From Dryocosmus kuriphilus (lineage: Eukaryota > Arthropoda > Insecta > Hymenoptera > Cynipidae): a stretch of DNA of 64,000 bases. The stretch is from NCBI GenBank assembly GCA_038277395.1, contig CM076197.1, positions 105,736,442 through 105,800,441 of the forward strand. The letters are read 5' to 3'. Both the position numbers and the translations under genes were made by a program. The notes under the pieces are model-generated. The model made no database searches. It saw only the letters and a list, made by a program, of their open reading frames with translations, and had not been told where the DNA came from. Positions 34,479 through 46,240 of this stretch are shown here, piece by piece; position 1 is the stretch's first letter, and every line of letters starts with the position of its first letter.

Positions 34479-36355
34479 GTGCGTGGCACGTGCTCAAGAT
34501 TTCCTTCCGGTAATTATACTCGCGCTATAGCCTTAGAACTTAAACAGAGGGTCTTTAAACATTGCGGAGGCATGCCCTCTAGCAATAAAAAAGTGCCTGA
34601 CCCTGGGGGTGACGTTTTGAAGGGACCGCACCACTTCCGAACAATCCCGAAGAAGACAGAAGGCCCGAAACCGCTCAGTTACCTTAAGAGAAAGGATGTG
34701 AGCAGCGAAGGTTTTCAGTTGGTTCACACCAAGAAATCCAAAAAGCGGAGGCTTCGCGATAGGATGTCGACCAATTCTCATACAATCGACTCCGCGTCTG
34801 AAAAATCCCTCTCAGACGAGGATGTCAAGGAAATTAGTATAGACGTGGAGCACAATTCTCAAATTATTCCAGAGACACAATCTCTGGTAGATCCCCCTGA
34901 CAGTGCATCCTCCCAGTCAGTGCAACCTAACTCCAACTTACAAAGACCCATAGCTTCTTCGAAGAATGAGAGTTTCCCTCTGCGATCTAGCGTCTATGAG
35001 AGAGGCGACTATCATCCCGTATCGCCCGATTATTTTCCAGCGCAACCCCAACTCGTAAGACGCGAAAAAAGACCTTGATCCTGATACTTGCGGCCGAGTG
35101 CTCAAAAGACACTTCCTAGGAGTCATTAACGACGTCCAAAGCAGCGGCTTTGGCAAACTCAGGGTAATTGCAAAATCTCCCGAAGCGGCTAACACTATTT
35201 TAGAAGGAATCCCTAAAAAAATTGAAGGCCTAATAACATTCGTCCCCTCTAGTTTCGTTACTTGTCAGGGCGTCTCTCACGAAATTTCCTATATGGAAAT
35301 CGCGCGGAACCTTCAAGTTCTTGGCTCCCTGTGAAGCAAGACCAAAGTTTTTGTAGCTTTTCGGTTGAACAGAAAAACCATTGATCCCGATACCCAGCAA
35401 TCCAAAATAGTCCCTTCTAAATCCGTGCTGATTACCTTTGCGGGGACTTCCCTGACAGAAAAAACTTCTCTATACATGGCCTCGTTTCAGGTTGATCTCT
35501 ACAACCCTTAACCTAGGATACGCATCAAATGTCTTAGATTTGGTCATATCAGCAAACACTGCAGCTCTAGTGTGCGCTGTGAGCGCTGCGGTTCCTCAGA
35601 GTTACACACCGATGCGAAACCATGTCCTAAAGGAAATAGCGCCCCAAAGTGTATGCACTGTGGAGATGACCACATACCCACCTTTAAAAAATATCCAGAA
35701 CATCTGTTTCAAAAATAACTGCGCGTCTTTGCTACCAAATTCAAACTCCCTTTCAAAGAAGCCAAATCAATCCTTAAATACGGCAGAGGAATGGTTTATG
35801 TCTCCTCCAACGTCTCGCTCCGTAACTCATTTCCAGCGTTTAGTTTCTCAATGTTTCCAGACTTCGCACGCCTACTCTCAGACTCTGAAAGCCCCTACTA
35901 GGTCAGAGAAATCAAACCCACCCCTTCCATGGAATCATATAGATTCACACCCAAAAATCAAACAGGTCCCTCCTTCGAATGCACAATCCCTCTGGACATC
36001 TCGAAGAGGCTCCCAGTCATCCTTCTCTTACATCCATAACAATGGAAGGACTCCCAGCCCTTTTCCAAACGGGTTTGTCCTTAGCAAGCAGGTTGAGACC
36101 CTTCCCGCATCCCCTTCTTACTCGCCCTCTCCCTCTTTCCCCTTCCCCACCTTTCCCTCCCACCTCACATCTTTTAACCCCTTTATACTTACATCTCTAC
36201 CCGATTATGCTCATGAAACGGGATCAAAAGGTTCTGGGTCTACAATTATTAACGAGACCTTATCTGCTCTGCTGAACTTGATCGAAGTAATAACCGTGGG
36301 TTCTCTTAATATGGAGGAAAGTCAAAGTATTTTAAATAAAGTCTTTAAAAGCTAA
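34479..36355 (+). pseudogene. LINE ORF1 remnant (CCHC nucleic-acid-binding protein)
   Basis: Two long open stretches in different frames (34479-35078 and 35492-36355) with shorter ones between. Around 35515-35670 one frame reads RIKCLRFGHISKHC...CERCGS...CPKG..CMHCGDDH, a run of CCHC zinc knuckles as found in LINE ORF1 and Gag-like proteins. Pro/Ser-rich sequence lies downstream. Frame changes near 35080 and 35490 break the reading. It would bind the element's RNA in the transposition particle if intact. Confidence 0.75.
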
Positions 36356-36390
36356 ATTAGTGCACTAATGGCATTAATTTAGTGCTAATA

Positions 36391-37560
36391 ATGGCCCAGC
36401 TTAATGGATTGAGAATTCTCCAATGGAATTGTCGGGGCGCTTTAAATAAACAAAGCGACCTATCAAATACCCGTTATGATTTTGATATCCTACTTTTGTC
36501 GGAGACTTTCCTAAAACCAGACTCAAAATAAAATTTCAAAATAAAAGATTTCAGCATCATCAGAGCAGATAGGCAGACTAATAGCCGCGGTGGTCTGGCT
36601 ATTGCCATAAGAAGGGGAATCACATTCTCTAGAGTCACTCTGTTCCTGGTCTTGACAATAAACTCGTGACGCTTGCAAACTCAATAGAACCTACCCTAGG
36701 TGAACTCGTCATAGTTTCTTTAAACAGAGTGCCCGCCTCTGATAATTTTATAGCGTCAGACACGTGGACTAGATTGCTTAATTAACTCCATTCAAAACTT
36801 AAATCCCGGCTCAATATTTATTGCTGGAGACTTTAAATGCCATAACTCACTTTGGAGAAGTTTACACAATTGCAATAACGGACTAGAGCTTTGTTCCGCA
36901 CTAGATCGAACAGATTTGATTCCCCTAAATACAGGAGAACCCACTTTTCGTACTAGACCTGGTAGCTCTCCTTCAATCATCGATTTAACATTCGTATCTC
37001 CAAACCTCTTCAACATCTCTTCTTGGGGAGTTTGGAACAACTCCTTAGGTAGTGATCACTTCCCAGTGGTTTCAAACCTAGGAATCTCAACTCCAATTGC
37101 CTCATTCTTTACTCATAAATATAATATTAAACGGATCGGCTGGTCCACTTTTGATTCTCACCTCGCTGATTCGATTTCCAATAAGGAGGGGGGTTTTTAA
37201 CTCACAGTTTATAGACTGTAACTCTAAATACGATGCTTTCGTTAAGTGTTGACGAAGGAGTCACCACAGCTTGTCCCCCTTCAAAACCTAAAATCACCAA
37301 CCACCTTAGGATTCGAAAGAAAAACTTCATCCCAGACCCGTGGTTGGATAAAGATGTGACGACGCGGCTGTCAAAGAAAGAAGGGAGGCCCTGGCTGTTT
37401 TAAGGAGATGTAGGAACGAAATCAACTACATTAGTCTAAATAGAGTAGAAGCAAAAACTAGGCGCACACTCAATATTGCTCGCAGAAGTAACTTCCAGAA
37501 ATTCTGCGAGTCTCTAGATATAGAACAACTCTAATTTTCAGAGTTTGGCGAGTTATTAAA
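36391..37560 (+). pseudogene. LINE ORF2 N-terminal AP endonuclease remnant
   Basis: ORF2 begins at 36391 with MAQLNGLRILQWNCRG, the typical first strand of APE-type endonucleases. Next come FDILLLSETFL, GGLAIAIRRGI, FIAGDFKCHNSLW, and then IDLTFVSPNL with GSDHFPVVSNL. The catalytic Asn, Glu, Asp and Asp-His positions can be seen. A stop follows shortly after SETFLKPDSK, and further frame changes occur. The endonuclease would nick target DNA for target-primed reverse transcription. Confidence 0.8.
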
Positions 37561-38149
37561 CGTTTTAAAAATAAATACACCCAACCAGCAAATCGAAGCC
37601 GTCACTCCATCACCACGTAACGTCATTTTTGATGGAAATTAGGTTTTTATCGTAATAGACGTTGTTCTGATCTGAGAATTATCTTACCGTCGGTGGCTCG
37701 ACAATCTAATTATCTGATTTCTGAGTTTTAGGTTAATTCACTATACAAAGATTTTTCTGAAATGTATATTTTGATTTTACTTAAAACTGATTGAGATGAT
37801 GGTTTTGAATTTATTTATCTAGCATATGGTTAGGGAATTTCTAATGGAAACACTTGTTATTAGGAAAAAGACAATGAAACACATTTTTTCGAGGAGGGAA
37901 AAGCCTTTCGGCATAAAATCCCTGATTTATTTTGAGTTCACACGAGAAATTCGCACTTTGGTGAATATCCCACGAAGGTGAGACTGGATTCACCACAAGC
38001 ACGAAACGCTAAAGGTTAAGAAGAATTTAACCAAAACACTAAACTATGTAAAGGCACTACACTAATCGCGAACGAAACCCGGCGTTGGCACCGCACACGT
38101 GGTCGCACAAAGTGGTTATCCAAAAGCTTGGGGGTTAGACCTATGATGA

Positions 38150-38262
38150 TTTGAGAAACTTGGCTTTCGCCTAAGACTACTTGGCTTCTGCCTAATTTTC
38201 TTGGCTTTGAGCCTAATTTGGTTTTCACCTAAAATGCTTGGCTTTGAGTCTAAATCACTTCG
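38150..38262. repeat. Short direct repeats around CTTGGCTT(T)..GCCTAA
   Basis: Four imperfect units of about 25 bp (ACTTGGCTTTCGCCTAAG, ACTTGGCTTCTGCCTAAT, TCTTGGCTTTGAGCCTAA, GCTTGGCTTTGAGTCTAA) follow each other. They are a subfeature of the inserted TIR element. Confidence 0.8.
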
Positions 38263-38419
38263 ATTTATACGGACACCGAACCGTTGCGTTTAGCCGATTT
38301 CACGAGTGTCCTTTACCAACACCATGCGCGCGCATGCATACTCTCTTTCTCATTCTATCCGCGCCGTTCTGTTCGATCCGCCGATCGATTTGAATTGCGA
38401 TCTCGCGCGTAAAGCTTAC

Positions 38420-39530
38420 ACAGAAAATCTCATAACGAATTCGGTTACCTGCACTTTTTCTGCTCTTGCTCCGAGCAAGAGCACTACTGCACTGCTCTGC
38501 GCCAGAGTGCCCGGCGTTACTCCCGCTCTATTCTGAGCACTCTATGGCGTCACGAAATTACTCTGGAGTAAATTTTTGCGATTTGCACTGACCCAGAGCG
38601 GAGCATTACACTGCTCTGCACGGGCGTGGAGCGCTCGTGGATCAAAACGCTCCACCTCGGATCGATCTTGCAATCTGTCGGGAAATAAATTGAATTCAAA
38701 TGATAGTAGTAAATATTGCATTATTTTAATGTGCCTATGTATTAAGTATTGTGTAATTACGTATTAAAATTGCTTTATCCACAGCGTTTATTTTTAGTAA
38801 TTTCAAGCTTAAATACAATTAGATAATTTTCAATTTATCAGTGTTAATATTATAAGTTACTCAAATTCCTAATTTTAAGTTGCAATACTGTAACATCTTC
38901 AAATTTTAGATTTACCAGTTGTAATAATAATACAAGTTCTTAAAATTAAATTTCCATCGTTTTAATTTTATAGTTTGACTACTGTGTATGGTATACTTTT
39001 TTGAATAGTTAAAATTAAAATCAATGACACGAATGAATAATAATCATTAAGCAGTTAATGCTGAGAATATAAAAATTATGGAAATTAATACTTTTACATT
39101 TTTGTTCTTCTACGAAGTTTAAAAGCAAAAATGTAAGAAATTCAATGTATTGCCAACAAAGTTTCCTCGTTTGTATCCGCCATTTATTCAAATTAGAGCA
39201 TGCGCGATAATCAGCTTGAAAACTGCTCCGTCAAAAGTGTCGGTGCAAATTTATTTGATCCTTCACAGAGTAGAGCAGAGCACAGCACTAAACCGAATAT
39301 ACTTTTTACTCTGCTCTAAGGTAGATTATGTTTCTCGAATACGCAGCGTGGAAAACCCGAGAGCAGAGCAGGTATCACGAATACGATTGTTACTCTACCC
39401 TCGCGCAGAGTTGCCAAACCGAATACGAAAAACGATCCACGCCGGAGCAGTGTTGTCAAACCGAATACGTAAATGTGCCCAAATCTGCCTCGAAGCACTC
39501 TCGGAGCACTCCAGAGTAGATAACCAAATT
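38420..39530. repeat. Region with dense AGAGCAG / CTGCTCT motifs in both orientations
   Basis: GAGCA, AGAGCAG and their complements recur more than a dozen times at 38465-38650 and again at 39220-39525. The latter array alternates with CCGAATACG. They flank an AT-rich centre of about 500 bp. Clusters of short motifs near both ends of a segment resemble the subterminal repeats that transposases bind in hAT-type and related DNA transposons. No transposase is visible. Confidence 0.5.
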
Positions 39531-39839
39531 CGCTATCAATTTCAATCAATAAACTGTATTACGACGAAACAGACGTCCCCTCTAGCAGCGCACCGAAGTA
39601 ACTAAGTATATTGGACCAAAATTCACTAGGGAGCTCGCAAATCGAGTTCGAGTCATCAAGCAACGACCGTCTGTCATATCTGGTCATATTCACCACTGGT
39701 TTTTGGCACTCCTGAAAACTAGCCAGAATGACGTTATGTGGTGATGGAGTGACGCCCTCGAAATGCATCCTGTTCAGGAGATAAAGAGACAATTAAAAAC
39801 TTGCACGCTTTAGCGGTGGAAATGTTTCCACCAACGGTG

Positions 39840-41040
39840 TTTTTTTATTAATTCCCTGATAATGACAACTTTCAGAGCAATGAATTCCTAGAGGCTTCAT
39901 TCAAGATTTCAGAGTTTTCCATCGCCTTGACTTCAGTTAAAACTAAATCTTCCCCAGGTTTAGACATACTTGACTACAATATCATACTTCAATTTCCTGA
40001 AGAAATCCATACAACCATTCTCAAGATTTATAATGAAATTTACTTTTCTGTTTCCTTTCCAAGCTCTTGGAATTACTTTTTGATTTTTTTCTACCCTAGA
40101 TCAACTCCGGGCAAGCTTAGACTAATCTCCTTAGCTTCATGCTAAGGAAATCCTGCGCTGACAATCTCGCCATCTTGTCAACCGACATCTTTTCGGGCTT
40201 TGCCAATTATGAGATAGTAACATTTGTGGATCTAAAAGGTGCTTTTCCTAGCGCCATTCTCCAAATTCTTATTGAAGACCTTAAAGAAATCGGTGTTCCA
40301 TGGCAGTTGGCCAGATTTGTATAAAACTCCATATCTTGTAAAAACATTTACTTCAAAATAACCGGTCAACTGGTGGGCCCCAGACGCAACACATTTGGCC
40401 TTCCTCAAGATTGTATCCTCAGTCCGATAAACTACACTGTCTACACCAGGAAAATTCGCCATCTCATCCCTAATAATTGTAGCATCGTGAAGTTCGCGGA
40501 TGGCATCGCTATTTACTGCCGATTCACTGATCCTGTAGTCTGCATCTAGTTTCTCCAGCAATGCATTAATGCCCTTGCGGCCGTTCTAGAGCAAAGAGGA
40601 CTTGACATACGCCATGAAAAAACCAAACTCGTTCTTTTCAATAGACGGAATCTTAAGACCTTTATTCCAGCATATACTCTATCGTTAAACAACATCTTAA
40701 TCTCCCCCTCCCTCCATGTTAGATTTCACGGTATCATTCTTGACTTTAAACTCTCTTTTCGATTTCATTTTATATACTTATGCGATAAAACTAGGAAAGT
40801 ATTGAACATCTTAAAAGTTCTGAGAGGCACCTGGTGGAGTGCAGACACGATAATTCTCAGAACGGTCTACATCTCCCTCATCAGGAGCAGTTTCGAATAC
40901 GGATCCCATATTTTTAATTTCATGTCTCATAAATATTTTGCAAAAATTGAAAAAGTTCGTAACGAAGCACTAAGATTAGCCGTTGGTTTCAGGAGGAGCA
41001 CCTCCTTCAACGTCATGTTGCGTTGGTAGAATGCTGCGAA
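39840..41040 (+). pseudogene. LINE reverse transcriptase remnant with FADG in place of FADD
   Basis: Pieces in several frames read EFSIALTSVKTKSSPGLD (finger region), PRSTPGKLRLISLAS, EIVTFVDLKGAFPSA (first catalytic Asp), FGLPQDCILSPINY, IVKFADGIAIYC (motif C), and HVRFHGIILDFKLSF. The active-site FADD pair is FADG, so one catalytic Asp is lost. Frame breaks occur near 40140, 40320, 40550 and 41030. It is clearly inactive. Confidence 0.85.
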
Positions 41041-41339
41041 CCTCCCTTAAAAAAAAAGATTTTCTTTCTCAGACCTCAATCATTTGCTTCCAGACTTGCT
41101 AGAAACACTATTTAAATGCGTAAGAATGACTAACAGCAGTATCAAAAATCAATCCGTCCTTCTAACCGCATTTGAAAATATTAAAAATTTTAAATATTGG
41201 ATCCTTAGATCAGAAACGCACCCTCAGTACGAATTTCCGTACGAAGATCTCCTGTTTTCTCCTAACATTAATATATCAATTGGGAGACTATTCCAAAATA
41301 GCCCCTCCCCTATACAACGTTTTAAAGACCTGGTGGAAA

Positions 41340-42110
41340 ATGAGTTCCAGGACCGTCTTCAATTTTACACAGACGGTTCTAAAATCAATTTCCGAATCAA
41401 TAGCTGGTTGTGTTCTGGCTTACCCGGATGCTCAACTAATGCGACTGTGGAAAGTTTCAAGTTTTGCCTCTATCTTCTCAATTGAAGTCATAGCTATACT
41501 ATATACACTTGATTACATTATCGAAAATCGTTTTTCAAAGTCAGTAATATTCTCGGATTCATTAAGCGTTCTGGAAGGCGTTGCCACTAAGTTTCCTGGT
41601 TCCATGAACTCGCACCTGGTTTTTTTTATTAAAAGCCGCTTAGCAGTCCTAAGCAAATTAAAGTGCATAGTCTCCCTAGTATGGATCCCTAGTCATACGG
41701 GTATCCCAGATAACGAAGCAGCGGATACGGTGGCTATATCAGCAGCCGAAGACGCGTCCCTTCTCAACGTCCCCCTTCCTTTCTCGGACTTCTTCAACGC
41801 CGCCCGAAAAACTCTCAATGAGATATGCCATAACTATTTTACATAATTAGGAAAAAATAAAGGTGCTCTCTTTACCCAGAAAAACTATAAATCACTCCCC
41901 ATAGATTGTGGATATTCTCTCTATGTCGCATGTGAAGTAATCACTACGCTCTGAGTGCTAGCCTTGTACGGAAAAACATAATACCTTCCGGAGAATGCTA
42001 ATGTAACCCTGAAGTCGATGAAGACCTGGAACACATTCTTTGGCCCTGTCCGAGATTCGATGCCTACAGATCAGACCTAACTAAAGCTCTAACCAAACTT
42101 CTAAAATGCC
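41340..42110 (+). pseudogene. LINE RNase H and C-terminal zinc-like motif remnant
   Basis: LQFYTDGSKINF, then SIEVIAILYTLDYI, VIFSDSLSVLEG and LVWIPSHTGIPDNEAAD mark the RNase H fold, with the Asp-Glu-Asp-Asp catalytic positions. The reading needs a frame change near 41400. After it, EC.CNPEVDEDLEHILWPCPRF (41990-42070) gives the C-x-C...H...C cluster found at the end of this class of LINE ORF2. Confidence 0.8.
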
Positions 42111-42219
42111 CTCCCCCTTTTTGTTCTTACAAATATCAGGTAACCCGTCAAATTCTTTAGAAAATCCAGCCTAAAAATTTAAACTAACCTACATTTCAAT
42201 CTTATCTCAAACGCCGCCT

Positions 42220-42561
42220 TGTTCGGGGGGAACCCTATTCTAAAGGTTCTTGCGCACAGGGTGGCTGGGCCTTTTGAATTTCGCCGCCTTCGCTACGTTC
42301 GCTGAGAAACCGGACTGACTGCCATCTCTCATGAACTGGCACAGTCGAGTCCCGTCCAACCGTAGAAGGAAATCTGCGTTCCAACCATCTGTTTGAGATT
42401 CTGCGGAGTCCACACTCCCACAACTTGGTCATGGACGAGTATACAAAGCCTTCAACGAAGAAAAAGTAGAAGAGGAAGAATATACGCCACGCTTGCGTAA
42501 AAAAAATTAGGACGTAACAAGGTGTGAAGCTACATAGGAACGATAGGAACACCCCGTAACA
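42220..42561 (+). mobile_element. LTR-like segment followed by primer-binding-site-like sequence
   Basis: It begins TGTTCGGGGGGAACC and ends ACACCCCGTAACA, imperfect inverted ends with the TG...CA termini of LTRs. About 342 bp. Immediately after comes AATTTGGCATTCGGCCCGGT, laid out like the tRNA primer-binding region that follows a 5' LTR. No gag or pol frame follows, so it is a remnant. It abuts the LINE 3' end and probably removed it. Confidence 0.5.
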
Positions 42562-45440
42562 AATTTGGCATTCGGCCCGGTCTATCTGGGGTCCTTACTA
42601 GGGACTTTAGAAATATTCAGTTTTGCGAAAATATAGTGAACTTTGAAATCGTTAATCGTAGTGTGATAGCAGAGATGAGGTGATAGCAGAGATGAGGTGA
42701 TAGCACTGATGTTGTGGTTAAAGTCAATTGAAGCTAAAGCCACCGAAGTCGCCTGTAAATTTTTAATTATTTATGGGAGTAAATAATAATATAATGTAAT
42801 AAGGTAAGTGCAAATTGTAATATATATCGATAAACTAGAAGTTATTCACAAAGTATTTAAGTTTGGATTAATATTAGGTGGAACCCCATTACAAAAATCG
42901 CTCACAATCGTGGATTGATATTCGGTAAATGTTTACTAAGCCGCGCAAAATCATAAAAAAAACCTAAATATCCTTTTATAAAATCTATGAATTCTGAGAT
43001 ATGATATCTATGATAACATTTTTGAATATTAGATTGTGACAATAAAGTATTAGAATAATCGTAATATTTCAATTTTGTTTTGATTTATTTCAGATTATCA
43101 CAAGGTACTCGCAAGAGTTGAAAATGGAATTGAAAGTCGGAACGCTTTGATATTCATGCAAATTTCCAAATTGCACTTGCAAGTATTACTCTCCGGTAAA
43201 TGATCCCTATTATAAAAATAAATGTTTTCACAATTTCCCGAAGCAGAAAAGTTTGAGGAAAAAATGGAAACAAGCGTATAATATCAAAGAAGAAATCAGT
43301 GTTGACCATATGTATATCTATTTATGTTCAATAAAAACCCATGCTCAGTATCTTAATTCACTGTTTTTTAAAGTTGTTTTTATCAATTTTCGTTTATCAA
43401 TAATGTTGCCAATAATTTATAATGCCATTTATTGATGCTATTGCGTACATCAATTGATGTATGTAAGAATATCAATGAACGGTCTTATAAATTATTGATA
43501 ACATTAGTAATCCAATTTCATTTCAAATTTGAAAAAACCACCCGCACGGCCATTTGTGATTTTAGTTCCACCAAGTCTCACTTATGGCGGAGTGTCGCTC
43601 CATAAGCGGCCATATTGGAAATAGCTGTTTCCAATTGTTAATTTGTAGGTAGCATCACCCCTTGGGGCCCTTGGGTCCTACATACGCAGTAACATAAGCA
43701 TAGATAAACATGTATATTACGTATGATGTATTATACGTTGCCAACTCTGGTCTCGGATCTGCCAGTGGCGGAAAGAAGAGGTATGAAAAGGCCTTTACAT
43801 TTTGCCGTAAAAAGCATGAAAGAATACACGGTCTAGCCACGCGCAAGTAAAAAAAAGTGAACCAATAGGAAGCCCAGAAATCTTGCCGCCTCTGTACGCC
43901 ATTTTTGTGACGTCACGGCGGTAGATTCAACCAGTTCAACTTTAAAATAATGTACCTAGGTAGTAAACGTCATAAAGCTTTGAAGTGAGATATAAATAAA
44001 TGGCTAATAAATTAAAAATCAATAAAGTTATTTGGAGAATAATCTCATTTGTGGTGTATATATTTAAACGTATTTTTAAAAGTATTTATTTTAACCCAAC
44101 TAATCATTAAAAAAAACAGTAATTCCACTTATGTGTATTTCGATCGAATCGATTATATTTTTAAATATTTATAATTTCCCTGCCGATACAAAATATCATG
44201 AAAATATCAGGCAAAAATCTCAAATCATCATGTTCGTAAATAAATCAAAACAATCAAAAATAAAAACAAATTAATAAAAAAAATTTAAATAAAAATAAAA
44301 TAACAAACAAGTAAAACTTAGGCAACTTTAATATTATAAAACTGATATTTTATGCTTCCTAATAAAATATTTACGTTAAATACAAGTAAAAATGAATGAA
44401 AAAGAACTGGCTCTGATATTTCTTAGGAATTCTCCAATCATTTTGTTTCGACAGGGTTGAATTTGAAGCTCTATGTTCAGATTCCAAGATTTTTGATTCA
44501 GGTATATGTACATAGTGTATTTCTTATAGTGATTTATAGATGTCATTCATTCGTGATAATACTAAAAAAATACGAACACCGTTTTTAAAATTTTTACCAA
44601 TATCCTTTAGTACCAATATCGTACAATATTTTGTTACAAAATATCCTTATAAGGATAACCAGATTTTAAAAAAGGTCTAAGTGTATACTTGCAATTGAAA
44701 TGCAAATAATAAGTGATGAAATGCAATTTTTAGTACAAATATATCCTTAAACAATTAATTTAAAGTTTTCCAACAAATTAATCCTTACATTATAAAAACG
44801 AATTTTTTGAAAAATAATCATTTGTGGACAGATGAAACATAAACATCGTCTGTTAAGCACATAATAAAAAAATGGCTAAGTGTAAATTTTAATTTATAAC
44901 AGTTTACAAACAAAAAACCAATTAAATAATTTTTTCGCCAAATTATACATCTCCAAAAATATGAAATATATAATTTCCACAAAATTAACCCTTCAATTAT
45001 TAAAATACATTTGTCGACAGAAATAATGTGCAATTTATTTTCAAATACTGCTTGTATATGCATATTTATTCTTTCTTGTAATGAAAGACAAAAGGTTTGA
45101 AATATATAACTACTGGAAGGGGCCCCAAGATTATGCGTGCACCGCACTGATCTCTGTGTGTACCGGGACCCAACATTTATATCGCCGAACCTGCAAGCAA
45201 AATGGACGATAGCGGCGGCAACGCGAACTCGGCCCAAATTGGTGGGGGCTAAGGCTAGACCCGGTAATTCTTAGATCATGGTAAAAAGGCTGCGTCTACC
45301 CTTGAACGTCATCTTCCTGCAAGTAATTAGCTCCTTTTGGGTACGACATGGAGTAATAGACAGTACGGTGACCGAAACTGTGTGTCACACAATTGGTTCC
45401 AAGTCTTCCGGACATATAGTCATATATTATTATTTGGAAA
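42562..45440. other. Non-genic AT-rich block
   Basis: Apart from the THAP fragment at 43157-43435, I see no exon. A GATAGCAGAGATGAGGT unit is tandemly duplicated near 42665-42700. The hairpin-like CTTATGGCGGAG...CTCCATAAG occurs at 43580-43605. The remainder is AT-rich with no recognisable structure. Confidence 0.5.
43157..43435 (+). pseudogene. THAP-type zinc-finger domain fragment
   Basis: The frame reads CKFPNCTCKYYSPV, then CFHNFPKQKSLRKKWKQAY. That is the C...C, F-H-x-F-P and basic-Trp layout of the N-terminal half of a THAP (C2CH) DNA-binding domain. The second Cys-His pair is missing. A stop lies just upstream and the frame ends at 43435 with unrelated-looking residues. THAP domains occur in P-element-type transposases and in host factors derived from them. 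No companion exons were seen. Confidence 0.5.
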
Positions 45441-45655
45441 GGGGGGAGAATGTACGCTAAATGTTAAAGGTGGTCGCCTCGGTCGCCTCATTTGAGTGGA
45501 ATATCTGCGAGCGAGCGAGCTGCGAGATATATTTTACTGGTGAATTTTTGGCGGTAAATTTGAATCATGAATAACCAACCGATCAAAAACTCTCGCAGAT
45601 ATTCTACTCAAAACGAGGACACCATGTTGAACATTTAGCATACGTCCTCCCCCTC
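45441..45655. mobile_element. Small hairpin MITE, about 215 bp
   Basis: GGGGGGAGAATGTACGCTAA (left) pairs with TTAGCATACGTCCTCCCCCT (right). The pairing continues inward through TTTGAGTGGAATATCTGCGA against TCGCAGATATTCTACTCAAA. The arms are about 85 bp with an AT-rich loop and no coding potential. Confidence 0.75.
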
Positions 45656-45794
45656 TACTGTGACCAAGAAACTTTGAACCACTTTTCATTCGTGTGCGTA
45701 TTGGCATTTGGTCGCCTCACTATTCCTCCATGGTGTACGTAGTACATACACATTTAAGAAAATATGTTCAGACGCATTTTTTTGAAAAATGATG

Positions 45795-45876
45795 GGTGCA
45801 ACTGTAGATTAGCCGCGTCTTCCCTGTTTTGGCCAAACCCTTTTCCAGGGGGACGCAGTTGATCTACAGTCTAACC
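45795..45876. mobile_element. 82-bp hairpin element, same ends as the PLRG1 intron MITE
   Basis: GGTGCAACTGTAGATTAGCC is mirrored by GATCTACAGTCTAACC. The loop contains TCCCTGTTTTGGC and its near-complement. The outer ends match those of the 46179-46751 element, so both belong to one family. Confidence 0.6.
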
Positions 45877-46145
45877 AAATAATGAATAATAGTCGGAGAA
45901 AAGGTACCTTAAAATGCAGTTATATCTACATGTTTTTTCTTAAATTTCGCGCCTTAATTCGATATTTTATCGATATTGTGTTGCAACGTGCGTCGTGCAC
46001 CTGAAGTTCACTTCATGTGTTTATACTTTACAGTATAGTACCTAGTTGGAAGTGATTTATTTTTTAGCACCTGTTTAAATCATTCTTCATGTCCATGATT
46101 ATCAAGAAGCAGAAATTTAATGCAAGTTCTCAATAATCGAACAAA

Positions 46146-46196
46146 ATGGTAAGTAAACCCTTAAAGAATAAAAAATACGGTGCAACTTTACGTTAG

Positions 46197-46240
<44 letters not shown>

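Larger units (their letters stand above)
37601..39753. mobile_element. 2.15-kb terminal-inverted-repeat element inserted in the LINE
   Basis: GTCACTCCATCACCACGTAA continuing into CGTCATT (37601-37627) is mirrored by AATGACGTTATGTGGTGATGGAGTGAC (39727-39753, shown here as paired ends, one mismatch). The LINE reading stops at the left end and resumes on the right with ETIKNLHALAVEMFPP at about 39795. The interior is non-coding on inspection. It contains two separate repeat arrays (38.15-38.26 and 38.42-39.53 kb), so it may itself be composite. I could not find a clear target-site duplication. Confidence 0.6.
34440..42219 (+). mobile_element. Decayed LINE with APE endonuclease, RT and RNase H (I/LOA-like)
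   Basis: Successive open pieces on the plus strand show, in order, an ORF1 with zinc knuckles, an AP-type endonuclease, reverse transcriptase, RNase H and a C-terminal CCHC-like cluster. The presence of RNase H after RT argues for the I or LOA groups rather than Jockey or R1. Many in-frame stops and shifts make it inactive. It is interrupted by a 2.15-kb element (37601-39753) and truncated on the right by LTR-like DNA at 42220. Individual pieces are listed separately. Confidence 0.85.

Noticed and set aside
39559..39792. 77-residue minus-strand frame with GVTPSPHNVI as a host exon
   Set aside because: The segment overlaps the right terminal inverted repeat of the element in the LINE, and the same reading appears near the left end. 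It reflects the inverted repeat, not a gene.
42235..42552. 105-residue minus-strand frame
   Set aside because: It lies entirely within the LTR-like segment and has no recognisable domain.
44818..45237. 139-residue minus-strand frame
   Set aside because: AT-rich sequence with biased residues, no splice partners and no family resemblance.
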